From Pelobates cultripes (taxonomy: Eukaryota; Chordata; Amphibia; Anura; Pelobatidae), in contig OW240918.1 in NCBI GenBank assembly GCA_933207985.1, forward strand, positions 114,634,843 to 114,698,842: a DNA stretch of 64,000 nt. The letters are read 5' to 3'. The stretch's first letter is position 1. Each line of letters begins with the position of its first letter. Position numbers and translations under genes: made by a program. This document shows positions 44,350-56,423 of this stretch, piece after piece. Below the pieces are notes generated by a model. That model was not told where the DNA came from. It did no database searches and was given only the letters and a program-made list of their open reading frames with translations.

Positions 44350-45531
44350 TCACCTGGATAAAACAGCAACTTGTCCATGTCCAGGTGCCTCACCACGGCT
44401 GTGCAGGGGGCTGGTAGACTGCCTTGGTGGGTTGCTGAGAGGGCAGAGACCAGCGGTACTCTGCCCGGGTGCCAGCGCTACCACTGAAGTAGCCTGGTTG
44501 GAGCCTGGTTGTGGGAGGGGGAGACCGACTGTCTCCCCTCTGGATACACTGCTCTGTGGCTGGGGGACAGGACCAACCGTCCCTACCCCTGGTGTTGCAA
44601 GTGCAGAGACTACGGTCCCATCTGCATAGTTGTGGGGCTTAACATCTCCCCTTGGTGGGTTAGGCTGCCGCTGGAGAGAGGGTGTAACAAGCTCCTCTCT
44701 CTGAACTGTAGACTGCCGCTGGGGAGAGGGGGTAACCTGCTCCTCTCCCTGACACTCTCTTTGCTGGTGGAGAGGGGGACCAACTGTCTCCCCTTTCAAT
44801 ATTTTGTCCTGCGGCTGGGGTGCGAGACAGACGGTCTCTGCTTCCTGGGGTACACACTGCCGCTGGGGAGGAAGGATGGCACCTTCTGCTCCCTGGGGTA
44901 CACACTGCCGCTGGGGAGGAAGGACGACACCTTTGGCTCCCTGGGATACACACTGCCGCTGGGGAGGAAGGACGGCACCTTCAGCTCCCTGGGGTACACA
45001 CTGCCGCTGGGGAGGAAGGACGACACCTTCAGCTCCCTGGGATACACACTGCCGCTGGGGAGGAAGGACGGCACCTTCAGCTCCCTGGGATACACACTGC
45101 CGCTGGGGAGGAAGGACAGCACCTTCTGCTCCCTGGGGTACACACTGCCGCTGGGGAGGAAGGACAACACCTTCCGCTCCCTGGGACACACACTGCCGCT
45201 GGGGAGGAAGGTAGACACCTTTGGCTCCCTGGGACTCACACTGCGGCTGGGGAGGAAGGACAACACCTTCTGCTCCCTGGGGTACACACTGCCGCTGGGG
45301 AGGAAGGACGACATCTTCAGCTCCCTGGGGTACACCTTTGAGTCCCCGTAACACACTCTGCCACCAGATAGGGCGGCCGATACCTCTGGATGGATCTGCC
45401 ATGAACTGCAGGTACTCTGCTGTTAATTTCCTCACGAACTGTACGTATTCCTCAGCGGGGTTGGGTCCAAAGAAAGCCAACTGCATGGCAACCTCTCTGT
45501 CAAACCGCTCCTGAGTGTAGCCAGGCACCAT
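44350..45531 (-). CDS. Unknown 393-residue protein with tandem 16-residue repeats
   Basis: Open from ATG at 45531 to a stop at 44350. Residues 1-60 form a unique, probably helical head with aromatic residues (FFGPNPAEEYVQFV near residue 20). From about residue 67, ten full copies and one degenerate copy of a 16-residue unit follow, of the form V[PS]QGAEGVVLPPQRQC, coded by 48-bp repeats at about 44840-45345. The tail is rich in P, Q and S. It starts about 140 nt downstream of the 5' LTR, where gag would be. I do not recognise a family. It may be a reduced gag or a protein captured by the element. The repeats keep frame, the Cys and the LPPQ core in every unit, which argues for coding or for recent amplification. 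Confidence 0.6.
   Translation of the reverse strand: MVPGYTQERFDREVAMQLAFFGPNPAEEYVQFVRKLTAEYLQFMADPSRGIGRPIWWQSVLRGLKGVPQGAEDVVLPPQRQCVPQGAEGVVLPPQPQCESQGAKGVYLPPQRQCVSQGAEGVVLPPQRQCVPQGAEGAVLPPQRQCVSQGAEGAVLPPQRQCVSQGAEGVVLPPQRQCVPQGAEGAVLPPQRQCVSQGAKGVVLPPQRQCVPQGAEGAILPPQRQCVPQEAETVCLAPQPQDKILKGETVGPPLHQQRECQGEEQVTPSPQRQSTVQREELVTPSLQRQPNPPRGDVKPHNYADGTVVSALATPGVGTVGPVPQPQSSVSRGETVGLPLPQPGSNQATSVVALAPGQSTAGLCPLSNPPRQSTSPLHSRGEAPGHGQVAVLSR
44840..45345. repeat. 48-bp tandem repeat (about 10.5 units)
   Basis: Unit on the plus strand: CACACTGCCGCTGGGGAGGA followed by AGGACGACACCTTC, then AGCTCCCTGGGGTA. Units vary mainly at GGCACC/GACACC/AGCACC and at CAGCTC/TGCTCC. It encodes the 16-residue repeats on the minus strand. 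Confidence 0.92.
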
Positions 45532-45673
45532 GCTTGCTCTTCCGCCGTTGGTTCCTTTGTAGATAGGGGCGCTGTACGGATACTAGCGTTGCCCTCACTT
45601 TGTAACTCCAAACAAACTGTGTCTCTGAGCTGCTTTACCTCGCACTAGGACGCCATCCCACCACTGCCACCAA

Positions 45674-46666
45674 TGTAACGGATCGCCTGGCACCCCGACT
45701 GGGTACCTCCGTTGAAGGATGCTCCTAGCGCTTCCTGAGGACTCCAAACACTCTGGCAGACACCACAATCACCAAACCGGAGAAACAAATAAATTCTCCC
45801 AAGCACATGAATGCTGTAGACAGTTGAATAGGAACCATACGAATAGGTTTACTCTCCTAGAAGTCAAACTGGAACAGCATACAATAAATCCTTCCCCCAA
45901 TAATGAGACGACACTTCACTTTGAGGGTTAAAACAGGAACTCTTGTGCTGGCACACCCAGCCTGGTTTTTTATTACAGTCTTTCACATACAGGACCACCC
46001 ACAGGGAGGTATAAAACAACCAATCACATATCAGTTACATCCCATATATTCCCTCCCCTTATCCTGAGGGGAAACTCAATTACACATACAGTTAAAACAT
46101 ACTTTCTACCCAACTTTCATAACTTTAAAACCATACATCACATTCACATAAAATTACATATTCACAATCAATCCATTCAGGGGAACAACATATTACAAAA
46201 TGGCATGAATCCAACCAGGGGTTCAAAAGTTAGTAAAAGTATCTTTTGGGCCCTGGCTGGCACATGGCTATCTGGCTCAAACAGGTTTTAAAGAGCCCTC
46301 TATCCTGGAGACAATGGGGAAAAGTAATCCAATTTTCCAGCGATAGAGGCAGACTCCATTGAGCACATGGTTGCAAAAACATAAAACACTTTAAAATACA
46401 TAAAGTCACCTTTTACACATAACACACAGACATTTCACATATCCCCAGATAGCTGGGATATGAGCGCACAAAACTACCGAATAGCGCTCAGATCCTATTC
46501 ACACAGTTCAATTGCCATGGAGCCGAAGTCTTTAACTGCACGAATGGGCTCCATGGCATAGCTATCTGGGTTAACACATTCACATAAAGTCTGGTCCATA
46601 GTCCAAAGGCAAGAGGCGGGCAAGCAGCCTCCTCCAAGGACACGTGGCGAGGCCGGTTTCGCCACA
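45674..46666 (-). repeat. 5' LTR of the non-autonomous element
   Basis: 993 bp, starts TGTAACGGATCGCCTGG, same two hairpin stems as the partner LTR. Related in its first ~100 bases to the LTR at 56424. Confidence 0.92.
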
Positions 46667-46671
46667 GCAAT

Positions 46672-47179
46672 ATTGACGTATCTAAAACAGTATTAAAATG
46701 GGTAAAATGCACACTCACAAACCCAAATTGATTGAAGTCGTATCAAATAATTTGAAGAATATCCTCATATTCGGATTTCAGCATATAGGAGAGGAAATAA
46801 GAAATAATAGTGCAGAGTTTCTAAAACAGTGTAAATCTTTAATAAATATTGCAAGATAGAAGTATTAAATAGGCCCATCACAAATAGACATTTCTGGCAG
46901 CAAACAGGAACACCTTCATAAATGATGTAAACTGATGGGATCCTTAAGCAGCATCAAAAATTGCAAATGAAATAAAATCAAAAGTAAAGTAAAAGTAACT
47001 CTAAACACTAAAATACAAGCCCTACGCATTTCTTTGAGAAAACTGAACTTCCTCAGGGGTAAACAATCACAACAAGTCTCCCAATGTACATCTAGTCGGT
47101 ACAAGTCCATGGAACATTTAAATACAATTAACGTTTCCCGCGGATTGACGCCCACCTATCGGAGAGTAGGGCTTGTATT
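46672..47179. other. Non-coding stretch
   Basis: AT-rich. CCTACGCATTTCTTTGAGAA and CTTCCTCAGGGGTAAACAAT near 47019-47069 look like a repeat common in frogs, but I cannot name it. ACAAGCCCTAC (47010-47020) recurs inverted as GTAGGGCTTGT near 47166. Confidence 0.45.
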
Positions 47180-47960
47180 TTAGGGGTCAGCAAGGAACAG
47201 GAAGGTAAAGTAAGAGAAGGAGCAGAAAGGAGAAGGAACAGAAATGAGCAGGAAGGGACATCAAGGAGCAGAAAAGGGCAGCAAGGAGCTGGGAGGGACA
47301 GCAAGGAACAAAAAGGTATATTAGAAAGAGCACAAAGGAACAGAAATAAGCAGGATGGGGCAGCAAGGAGCAGGAAGGGGCAGCAAGAAGCAGGAAGGGG
47401 CAGCAAGTAGCAGGAAGGGGCAGCAAGGAGCACGAAGGGTCAGCAAAGAGCAGGAAGGGTCAGCAAGGAGAAGGAAGCGTCAGCAAGGAGAAGGAATGGT
47501 AAAGGTAAAGGTAAAGCAGCACAAAGGTAAAGTAGAAGGAGCAGAAAGGCGCAGAAAAGGTCAGCATGGAGCTGGAAAGGGTCAGCAATGATCTGGAAGG
47601 GGCAGAAGGAGCACAAATGTAAAGTAGGAGAAGGAGCAGAAATTAGCAGGAAGGGTCAGCAAGGAGCAGGAAGGGTCTGCAAGAAGCAAGAAGGGTCTCC
47701 AAGGAGAAGGAAGGGTCTGCAAAGAGCAGAAAGAGACAGAAGGAGCACAAAGGTAAAGGAGCAGAAAGAATCAGAAGGAGCACAAAGGTAAAATAGGAGA
47801 AGGAGCAGAAAAGATTAGCAAGGAGCACAAAGATAAAGTAGGAGATGGAGCAGAAAGGGATCAGAAAGAGAAAGGAGCAGAAGGGTGCAAAATAAGCAGA
47901 AAGGTAAAGGAGCCAAGGAGGAGAGAAGACAATGTCAGAAGAAAAAGAAGACTGTGTCAA
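47180..47960 (+). repeat. Purine-rich minisatellite
   Basis: Degenerate tandem units of about 19-21 bp of the form GCAAGGAGCAGGAAGGGGCA, almost free of pyrimidines except for one or two per unit. It later drifts into CACAAAGGTAAAGTAGGAGAAGG. Reading frames on either strand are low-complexity artefacts. Confidence 0.85.
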
Positions 47961-49184
47961 ATGAAGGAGAAGAAAAGTAGATTGGAGCAGAAAGGACATG
48001 TGAAGTGAACCATCCACTTTATTCTGGACACCACATCATAAGGCTTTGGTACCTGGGCCTGGCAGGGAAACTTTGGACCTTCTCATCTCCCTGGGTTAAA
48101 AAAATATCAGTGTTAATATGTTCACTTTTATTTACTGAGTGTCAGGAAGCACAGAGTGCCACTGGGTAGGGGTGTGGTTGATTGGCTAGAGGGGTCAGCT
48201 GGCACTCTAAGCCAATCAGTAGCTTCCCATTCATAAAAAAGTAAAACATTTTTATGAACCAGGACCTTGCGATTGGCTTAGAGCGTCAACTGAGCACTCT
48301 AACCAATCTGCAGCACCCATGCCGGACGTCAATCTGCACTTCTTGACACTCTGTCACAGAAGTCGAAAACCACTTAGCGACCTGGAGATCTGGAGCTGGA
48401 GGGGTTAAACCATTTGAGAGCGGGGGGCTTCCTGGCATCATAGCATTTTCACTTAGATGAAGTTGTTATGGTAACTAGAATGTTCCTTTAATTTTCTTAA
48501 AGGCACACTATAGTGTCAGGAATACAAACATGTATTCCTGACACCATAGTTATGAAAACGCAATTCACTCTGGCTTTATGTGATAATGACTATACCCCTT
48601 CCCTTTCATGACACTGTCAAAAAGGGACCAAGCATGGATGCCATTACAATTATGCCCCATCCACCCGCCCCCCGGAAAAATTCCTGCGGACGCCCATGGT
48701 AACACCTACAAGTTTGAAGATCCCTACATTAAAAACACCCTTTTATAGCAGTCATGGAACTCGATTCACACAAGATAAAATTCTTACTAACTCCTCACCC
48801 CAAGTATCCCAGACTTATTCAGCATACCCTGCCCACAAAGTCATGTAATATGCAATATGGAAGCTAGTTGTCGGTATATATTACCTGTGGGCCCTGACTG
48901 GCATCATTGCAAGGACAGGTCTGAAACTGGAATGATATGAAGCTGTGAGTCTCACAAATATTTTAATTAAGGTTTATTGGCTGTTATTTACAGTTGTCCT
49001 ATTGAAGTATCTTGCGAGATCCACTTTGATAAAATGTTATGAAGGCCTGCAAGTCTCATTTATCCTCTTTACTCTTTGTTAAACACAAGATATAGGTGAC
49101 GTTTTATGTTTATGCAGATTATTATGTCATCATACTTGGTAGTTATATTTTGTTTAATGAATATTACACTATATGCAATGATCC
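47961..49184. other. Non-coding stretch with MITE fragments
   Basis: Around 48140-48310 there are inverted motifs: GTGCCACTGG.. GATTGGCTAGAG against GATTGGCTTAGAG and repeated AGCACTCTAA. At 48497-48552, TTAAAGGCACACTATAGTG and the palindrome GTCAGGAATACA/TGTATTCCTGAC mark a TTAA-type MITE end. No gene seen. Confidence 0.5.
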
Positions 49185-50229
49185 TTAAATGGACACTATA
49201 GGCACCCAGACCACTTCAGCTCATTGAAATAGTCTGGGTGCAGCGTCCCTGCACCCTCAACCCTGAGCAGGTAATTATTGCAGTTTTTAATAAACTGTAA
49301 TAATTACCTTCCAGGGTTAACTCCTCTTCTAGTGGCTTTCTACCAGACAGCCACTAGAGGGGTTTGCGGGTGCTTAGGTGACTTTTGGTCGTCTAACTGA
49401 CGCTGGAAGTCCTCACGTAATACATGAGGACTTCCAGCATCACCGAAGTTCCCCATAGGAAAGCAATGTACAGTTGCAAGAAAAAGTATGTGAACCCTTT
49501 GAAATGATATGGATTTCTGCACAAATTGGTCATAAAATGTGATCTGATCATCATCTAAGTCACAACAATAGACAATCACAGTCTGCTTAAACCAATAACA
49601 CACAAAGAATGAAATGTTGCCATGTTTTTATTGAACACACCATGTAAACATTCACAGTGCAGGTTGAAAAAGTATGTGAACCCCTAGACTAATGACATCT
49701 CCAAGAGCTAATTGGAGTGAGATGTCAGCCAACTGGAGTCCAATCAATGTGATGAGATTGGAGGTGTTGGTTACAGCTGCCCTGCCCTATAAAAAACACA
49801 CACCAGTTCTGGGTTTGCTTTTCACAAGAAGCATTGCCTGATGTGAATGATGCCTCACACAAAAGAGTTCTCAGAAGACCTACGATTAAGAATTGTTGAC
49901 TTGCATAAAGCTGGAAAGGGTTATAAAAGTATCTCCAAAAGCCTTGCTGTTCATCAGTCCACGGTAAGACAAATTGTCTATAAATGGAGAAAGAAAATGC
50001 TAACATCCCTGTTAACGAATCTACAATATGTAAAACACTAAACAAGAATGGATTTCATGGGAGGATACCACAGAGGAAGCCACTGTTGTCCAAACAAAAC
50101 ATTGCTGCACGTTTACAGTTTGCACAAGAGCACCTGGATGTTCCACAGCAGTACTGGCAAAATATTCTGTGGACAGATGAAACCAAAGTTGAGTTGTTTG
50201 GAAGAAACACACAACACTATGTGTGGTGA

Positions 50230-50535
<306 letters not shown>

Positions 50536-50829
50536 TGACCTCAACCCGATTGAGATGCTGTGGCATGACCTCAAGAAAGCGATTCACACCAGACATCCCA
50601 AGAATATTACTGAACTGAAACAGTTCTGTAAAGAGGAATGGTCAAGAATTACTCCTGACCATGGGCGTAGGAACTGGGGGGGATGGGGAGGGACGCATCC
50701 CCCCCAGCAAATCATGCGTGGGGGACAGGTTATGGTTATGGTTACTGAGTGTTCACTTCCTGTTAGTCCGCCGGGTACAGGAGACAAAAGCTCCCTGTAC
50801 CCGCGGACTATACTGGGCTCGACCACAAC

Positions 50830-51410
50830 TGAGGTAGGGTGGAGGGAGGGGGAGAGAGTGACAAGGGAGGGGGGGAGAAAGTGACAAGGAGGAGGGAGGG
50901 AGGGAGGGGAGAAAGTGACATAGGGAGGGAGAGGGAGAGAGTGACAAGGGAGGGAGGGAGGGGGAGAGAAAGTGACAAAGGAGGAGGGAGGGAGGGAGGG
51001 GAGGAGGAGAAGTGACATGGGAGGAGGGGGGAGAAAGTGTGACAAGGGAGGGAGGGAGGAGGGACAAAGAGTGACAAGGAGGGAGGGGAGAAAGAGAGTG
51101 ACAAAGGGAGGAGGAGAGGAGGGAGGGGGAGAAGAGAGTGACAAGGAGAGAGGTGGAGAAAGAGAGTGACATGGGAGGGAGGGGGAGAAAGAGTGACAAG
51201 GGAGGCGGAGAAAGAGAGTGACAAGGGAGGGGGAGAAAGAGAGTGACAAGGGAGGGAGAGAGGTGGAGGAGTGAAGGGAGGGGGAGAAAGAGTGGGAGAG
51301 AGGGAGTGGAGAGTGGAGGGAGGGAGGGGGAGAAAGAGTGACAAGGGAGGGGGAGAAAGAGAGTGACAAGGGAGGGGGAGAAAGAGAGTGACAAGGGAGG
51401 GAGGGAGATT
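50830..51410 (+). repeat. Polypurine GAGGGAGGG array
   Basis: Units like GGGAGAAAGAGAGTGACAAG and GGAGGGAGGGAGGGG, nearly pure purine on the plus strand. It may form triplex or G-rich structures. The long serine/proline/leucine-rich frames on the minus strand are artefacts of this composition. Confidence 0.9.
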
Positions 51411-51417
51411 GACATCC

Positions 51418-51620
51418 ATCACACACACACACACACACAATCGCACAATCATGCAAACCTTACACACACAGAAACACACAATGCATTCCTTACACACACT
51501 AAATGCACCCCATACACACACTCAATGCACCCCTTACAGACGCACACACTGCATCCCATACATACACAGAGACACACCTTGCAGCCCTTACACATACAAA
51601 CACAGATTTACACAATGCAT
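51418..51620 (+). repeat. CA-rich degenerate array
   Basis: Starts with (CA)n and continues with TTACACACACTAAATGCACC-type units. Similar in character to the arrays in the other hAT element at 32791-34403. Confidence 0.75.
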
Positions 51621-52239
51621 TCCTTACACACATATCAGGACATCCCCTACACACTCCACCCCCTATGAACAAACTCATTGGTGGAACATGAAGGTGGACC
51701 CTGGGACCCAGACCTTGAGCTGTGTAAAGGGCCCCCAAAAAATTTAGCTGCTTCCCGTTCTCCCAGAACATTGATTTTTGTGACCACAGTTACAAACAGC
51801 CTCCAGAGAGCCTGTTCTACACCAGACCAGTGGAGCCAGACTGCAGCTAGAGCCCATCATCATCCTCATCTGGTTGTAAGTAGGCAATCTAGCATATTAT
51901 TCGTGGCACTAATCTCTAATTTACATGGAAAGGGGTTCTAATATAAATGGAAGGGGTAGAGACGGGTAGTAAAATGTATGGAATGCATTTCTGAAAGTGT
52001 CACTGAATGGCAGTTAGGAAATGTGGTCACCCTAAATCAGGGGCAGTATTACACAATCTGTATATGTATAAAAAAATATAAAAAGTAATCTGCAAAGTAC
52101 AAAATGTTTGTGTCATATTTTGTGCTAAAAATTAAGCTAGGAATGTGCATATTGTTTTATTTTTTTAAAATAATTTTTAGAATAATGATACAGACATTTT
52201 ATTTCTTACATTTGTGATGATTCTTTTTTCCTCTCTATA

Positions 52240-52637
52240 TTCAAGGGACACTATAGTCACCAGAACCACAACAGCTAAACATAGTAGTTCTGGTGTCTAT
52301 AGCATGTCTTTGCAGGCTTTTTAATGTAAGCACAGCCATTTCGTAAAAAGGCAGTATTTACATTACAGATGAGGAATACGTCCAGTGGACACTCAGATGG
52401 CCACTAGAGGTGCTTCCTAGTCGAGACATGAATGCCGCCCTATGAAGTATCTGCGCATGTGCGCTTTGCCGCACATGCGCACCAGAGAGCAATGACGCTT
52501 CTGAATAGAAGCGTTTTATTGCTCCCTGCTCGCACCCTCCTATTTCATTATTTTGACGAAATAGGTTGCGCAGCATCAGGAGGATCCCGGCGCTGTATCC
52601 AGGTAAGTAAAACCCCTTCCCTGTAGTGACCCTTTAA
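52240..52637. mobile_element. MITE inside the hAT element
   Basis: Left end TCAAGGGACACTATAGTCACC, right end TGTAGTGACCCTTTAA. Contains inverted pairs such as GCGCATGTGCG / CGCACATGCGC near 52452-52482 and GACGCTTCTG / CAGAAGC-type arms near 52493-52515. One flank has lost the exact TTAA (TTCAA). Confidence 0.65.
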
Positions 52638-53322
52638 AGTTATTGTTTAATCATTTATATAGCAACTGCAAATTCCGTAGCGCTGTGCAATGGGATAAAC
52701 AACTCATAGTTTACGGAATAAGAATATACCCAGCAAGTAAAAATCCTATCCCCCCCAGATTTTTTTGGGTTCCTACGCCCATGCTCCTGACCGTTGTGCA
52801 CGTCTGATCTGCAACTACAGGAAACGTTTGGTTGAAGTTATTGCTGCCAAAGGAGGTTCAACCAGTTATTAAATCCAAGGGTTCACATACTTTTTGCACC
52901 TGCACTGTGAATGTTTACATGGTGTGTTCAATAAAAACATGGCAACATTTCATTCTTTGTGTGTTATTAGTTTAAGCAGACTGTGATTGTCTATTGTGAC
53001 TTAGATGATGATCAGATCACATTTTATGACCAATTTGTGCAGAAGTCCATATCATTCAAAAGGGTTCACATACGTTTTCTTGCAACTGTATAATGCTTTC
53101 CTTTGGGGAAATCCTAATGCGAGCATGGCTATTGCCACGCATGCGCATTAGGTCTCCCCCACCGGCTGACGTCAACAGGGGAGGAGTGAAGGCAGACCCA
53201 GGTAAGTGACAAAAGGACTTTTCAACCTTTTTTGCATCATGGGGGCAGGGGACTTGATGGAGGGGGAAACTATAGTGCCAAGAAAACAAGTTTGTTTTCC
53301 TGGCACTATAGTTTCTCTTTAA

Positions 53323-55979
53323 CCAAGTTTAACAAATGTTGAAAACAACGTTTAAACAGCCAGCAGCTGCTCACTGTAATGAAATTTAGCTATTGCTCCC
53401 CAGTTGCTGACACAATTCTGGGGAGGAGGACTGTCAGTGGTCCCTCATGACCCCACCCATGAGCAGGTGGGGCCAGAAATTATATCATGGGAGTCTGACA
53501 AGTCAACTGTGGCCAGTGGGTGGGGACTTTGATACAAAAAATTAGTGGGGGAACGTGTAAAAGGTCCCCCATGCCCTAACAATGAGCAGTGGGTACGAGC
53601 AATGAAAATAATAACTAGATTTAATTATAGTGAATAGCTACTGGCTACTCAATATAATCCAAAAATACATATGTTAGTGACATTTTGGTTCATATGAATC
53701 GTTTCTCCTGACAATGCTTGCATTAACGAAATTTGTTTGAACCACAATGTCACATGGACAAAATTTGGTTTGTTGATTTTTTTGCTGTGACCAAGTCTAA
53801 ATTTTTTTTTAAAAGACAAAAAATTATCTCAATTTCACATTATTGTAAAACATACAGAGTGTACATACCCCACATGACATATTTTAATTCATTCTGGATC
53901 CATTTTTTTCTTAATCAAAAATGATTACGTTTTGATATTCTTTGGGGTATCTGTGGAAAAAATAGAATACGCACATTTATTCCAAATACTAATGAGCCAT
54001 ACTATCTTATTTATCTGCAAAGAAGCATTCAGTTATGGGTGGGAGAAAAAGCATCAACTTTTGGATTGAAGCCTACAGGCTACATGTGAATGATCGCAAT
54101 AACAAAGCTATTGTTCATCGCCTTGTCATCATACATTGGAAAATCTGAAACTGTAAGCAGAAGCTGTCCAGTGTGACAAATTATTTTATGAATTTATGTC
54201 CTACAGGTTCCCAGAAGTTGACCCTATAAACATAATCAATTCTAAAATCAATGTAAATATAGAACCAACGACAATAATCTGAACTTGCCAAAACTCTAAA
54301 TGAAGTTCTGATCGTCAGTTTCCAAAATGTAATCTTTAAATTTTCACCCTTTATCTTGTTAACCTCTCCTTTACCAGTAACTTGTATAATCATGTTTACT
54401 TTTAAATCCAGACCAATTTACCCCTTTACATCATCATTGCTTTTTCATCCTGGAAAAAAAAAAATCTGCCATGACTCTTTTTGATACCTCTGCATTACTG
54501 CGGAGGGACTATGAATTAATTACACATCAGTCACATGATCACACCATGCTTACAGTTTTAAATGCATTGTGTATTTGAAAACATGGTCCATCATATGAAA
54601 CGAGACAGAAAAAATAATCGTAGAATTGTAGTTCAATGCATAGCAAATATTAAAAGATAGTTCTGATCCTTACGTGTCAAAAATCATGGCTTTCAACTGA
54701 TACTTTTACCTTAACTGGGCATTAAATGTCATCTTATTATGTGGTGATGTAAAGGTTAAATAAAAATGCAAAGCCTGTCCAAGTCATCCTGTATTTAATA
54801 CTCTTAATTAGAGACATGGAGAAAAAGGAAGCAAATCTAAATGAAACGATGAATACTGAATTTAAGTGTACTAATAATGTACTAATTTTAATACAAAAAT
54901 TGTTTTGATTTTCTCATGTTGTGCTTCTACTTCTGAATGTTGCTGTAGTATTTTGAAAAGCAGTTTTAGGACTCGAGAACCCTACAAAAACGTGTGTAAA
55001 ATCATCAAAGAAATACATTGCAATTAAAAAGTAGAAAGTGGAAATAGGAATGTTAAAGTAGCAGTACAGGAACAGAAACTGTGATTTGAGTTGTCAGACT
55101 ATGCCACAAATAAATTGAATGTCTCCGCTAGAACACTGGATTACGACAGGTGCCTTATAGGTCTGATCACAATGTGGAAAACCTTTGAAATGCAATTGCT
55201 CAATAAAGCTTGTCCCACAATATACGTTGCGATACAAAATGTGTTTAACAGATTACAAAACTTCTTTTTTTTTGCTGTAAAATGTAAATTTGAAGTTAGA
55301 CGAATGCAGATTAATTTAAATGAAGGTTACAGAAAGAAATAACTTTGCAGAAGAGAAGTGCCATCTTAAACCAAAAATCTTAATGAAAACCCATGTGGGG
55401 CTCCTAAATCCATTAATAATCAAGAATGAGCCAAAATCAACTTATTTTATAGCTCCACATTTGCTTTAGTGAGCATATTGGATATCAGCATCATGTATCC
55501 TCCTGCAGTTTCTTGGTTGCCCACCTTTTGGCTTGTCTAAAATGATGTCTGATATTTTGACTCTTGTAATGGTTGTGTCATGTTGTTACATTTCACTACA
55601 GTGACCACTGTTTTTCAAATTTTCTGCCAAGTTTCTGTTTCTTTCTTCAATGTCTTCGAGTTTCCCCTTTTTAATATTTGCATATTTACATGAAAACCAG
55701 TGACTTTAATGGACCCATAACATTCCTATTCTGACACAAACTTGCAATGCAGGAGGATTAATTTGAGTGCTTACAATGGAAAGATCCCTGATCCTCCAAA
55801 TCGGGTAAGTTATCCTGTTCTTCACCATATATCTATAGCTATCCCCAGAGATTAAATAAAATATGGTTTAGCATTTGCTTTCCAAATGCACTATTCATAG
55901 AAACCGAGCAATAAAACACAAACAAATAAGAAAGCAATTTTTTCACCAGGTGAAGCTCAACAATGGGCTAGAGAAGAAT
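53323..55979. other. AT-rich DNA without a recognisable gene
   Basis: Short frames only, no domain, no element ends. Possibly unique host DNA. Confidence 0.6.
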
Positions 55980-56423
55980 GTAGATGTAACCACACCTTGA
56001 CTACTGTAATCCACTTCTGAGTGGTCTAACATGCTCCCAACTTGCGCCGTTACAGTCCATAATAAATGCGGCGGCGAGGCTCATCTTCCTGACCGCCCGC
56101 ACCTCCCATGCTTCACCCTTCTGTTAGTCCCTACATTGGCTTCCTATAAAATATAGAGCTCAATTTAAAATTCTGGTTCTTGCTTTCAAATTGCTACATA
56201 ATGCTGCTCCCACCTATCTATCCTCCCTTATACACAAGTATGTCCCGTCTAGGCCCTTACGATCTGCAAGAAGACTTACGTCTATCTTCTGTTCGTACTC
56301 CCATTTCTGATTCTCGCCTTCAAGATTTCTCGAGGGCTGCACCGTTCCTGTGGAACTCGCTTCCCTCCTCCGTTAGATGCTCACCCAGTATCCACTCCTT
56401 CAAAAAATCGTTAAAAATCCATG
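55980..56423 (+). pseudogene. LINE ORF2 C-terminal fragment (CR1/L2/Rex type), broken
   Basis: Across frames: DYCNPLLSGL near 55998, a QSIINAAARLIFL-like block near 56055, PTLASYKIxxKILVLAFKLLHNAAPTYL near 56130-56220, then RSARRL and from 56300 SRLQDFSRAAPFLWNSLPSSVRCSPSIHSFKKSLK. The sequence of DYCNxLLxGL, NAAARL, P-Y-L and APxLWNSLPxxxR...SFKxxLK is the typical C-terminus of CR1/L2-clade ORF2. Stops and frameshifts are present, and the fragment is cut by the LTR at 56424. Confidence 0.8.

Larger units (their letters stand above)
43231..46666 (-). mobile_element. Non-autonomous LTR retrotransposon carrying a repeat-protein frame
   Basis: Two 993-bp LTRs (43231-44223 and 45674-46666) bound a 1450-bp interior. 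The 5-bp direct repeat GCAAT flanks the whole (43226-43230, 46667-46671). Orientation is minus: next to the LTR at 45674 the minus strand reads TTGGTGGCAGTGGTGGGATG, a primer-site-like TGG start, and the other LTR is preceded by the purine tract AAAGGGGAGAAA. No protease, RT, RNase H or integrase is present. I count ten differences between the LTRs in the first ~350 bp, so this copy is several times older than the gypsy element. Confidence 0.92.
50660..52783. mobile_element. hAT-like non-autonomous element inside the Tc1 transposase
   Basis: 2124 bp with inverted ends CATGGGCGTAGGAAC / GTTCCTACGCCCATG and an 8-bp direct duplication CTCCTGAC at 50652-50659 and 52784-52791. No transposase. The interior is a purine tract (50830-51410), a CA-rich tract (51418-51620) and a MITE (52240-52637). 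Removing the element and one duplication restores the Tc1 frame across the junction. Confidence 0.92.

Noticed and set aside
44840..45345. Possible CRISPR array because of regular 48-bp repeats
   Set aside because: Units are contiguous without unique spacers, keep a reading frame and lie within an LTR element of a vertebrate genome.
47128..48017. Leu/Ser/Cys-rich minus-strand frames
   Set aside because: They come from the purine minisatellite read on the other strand.
50584..51521. Ser/Pro/Leu-rich minus-strand frames of up to 290 residues
   Set aside because: They read the complement of the polypurine array in the hAT element and overlap each other in three frames.
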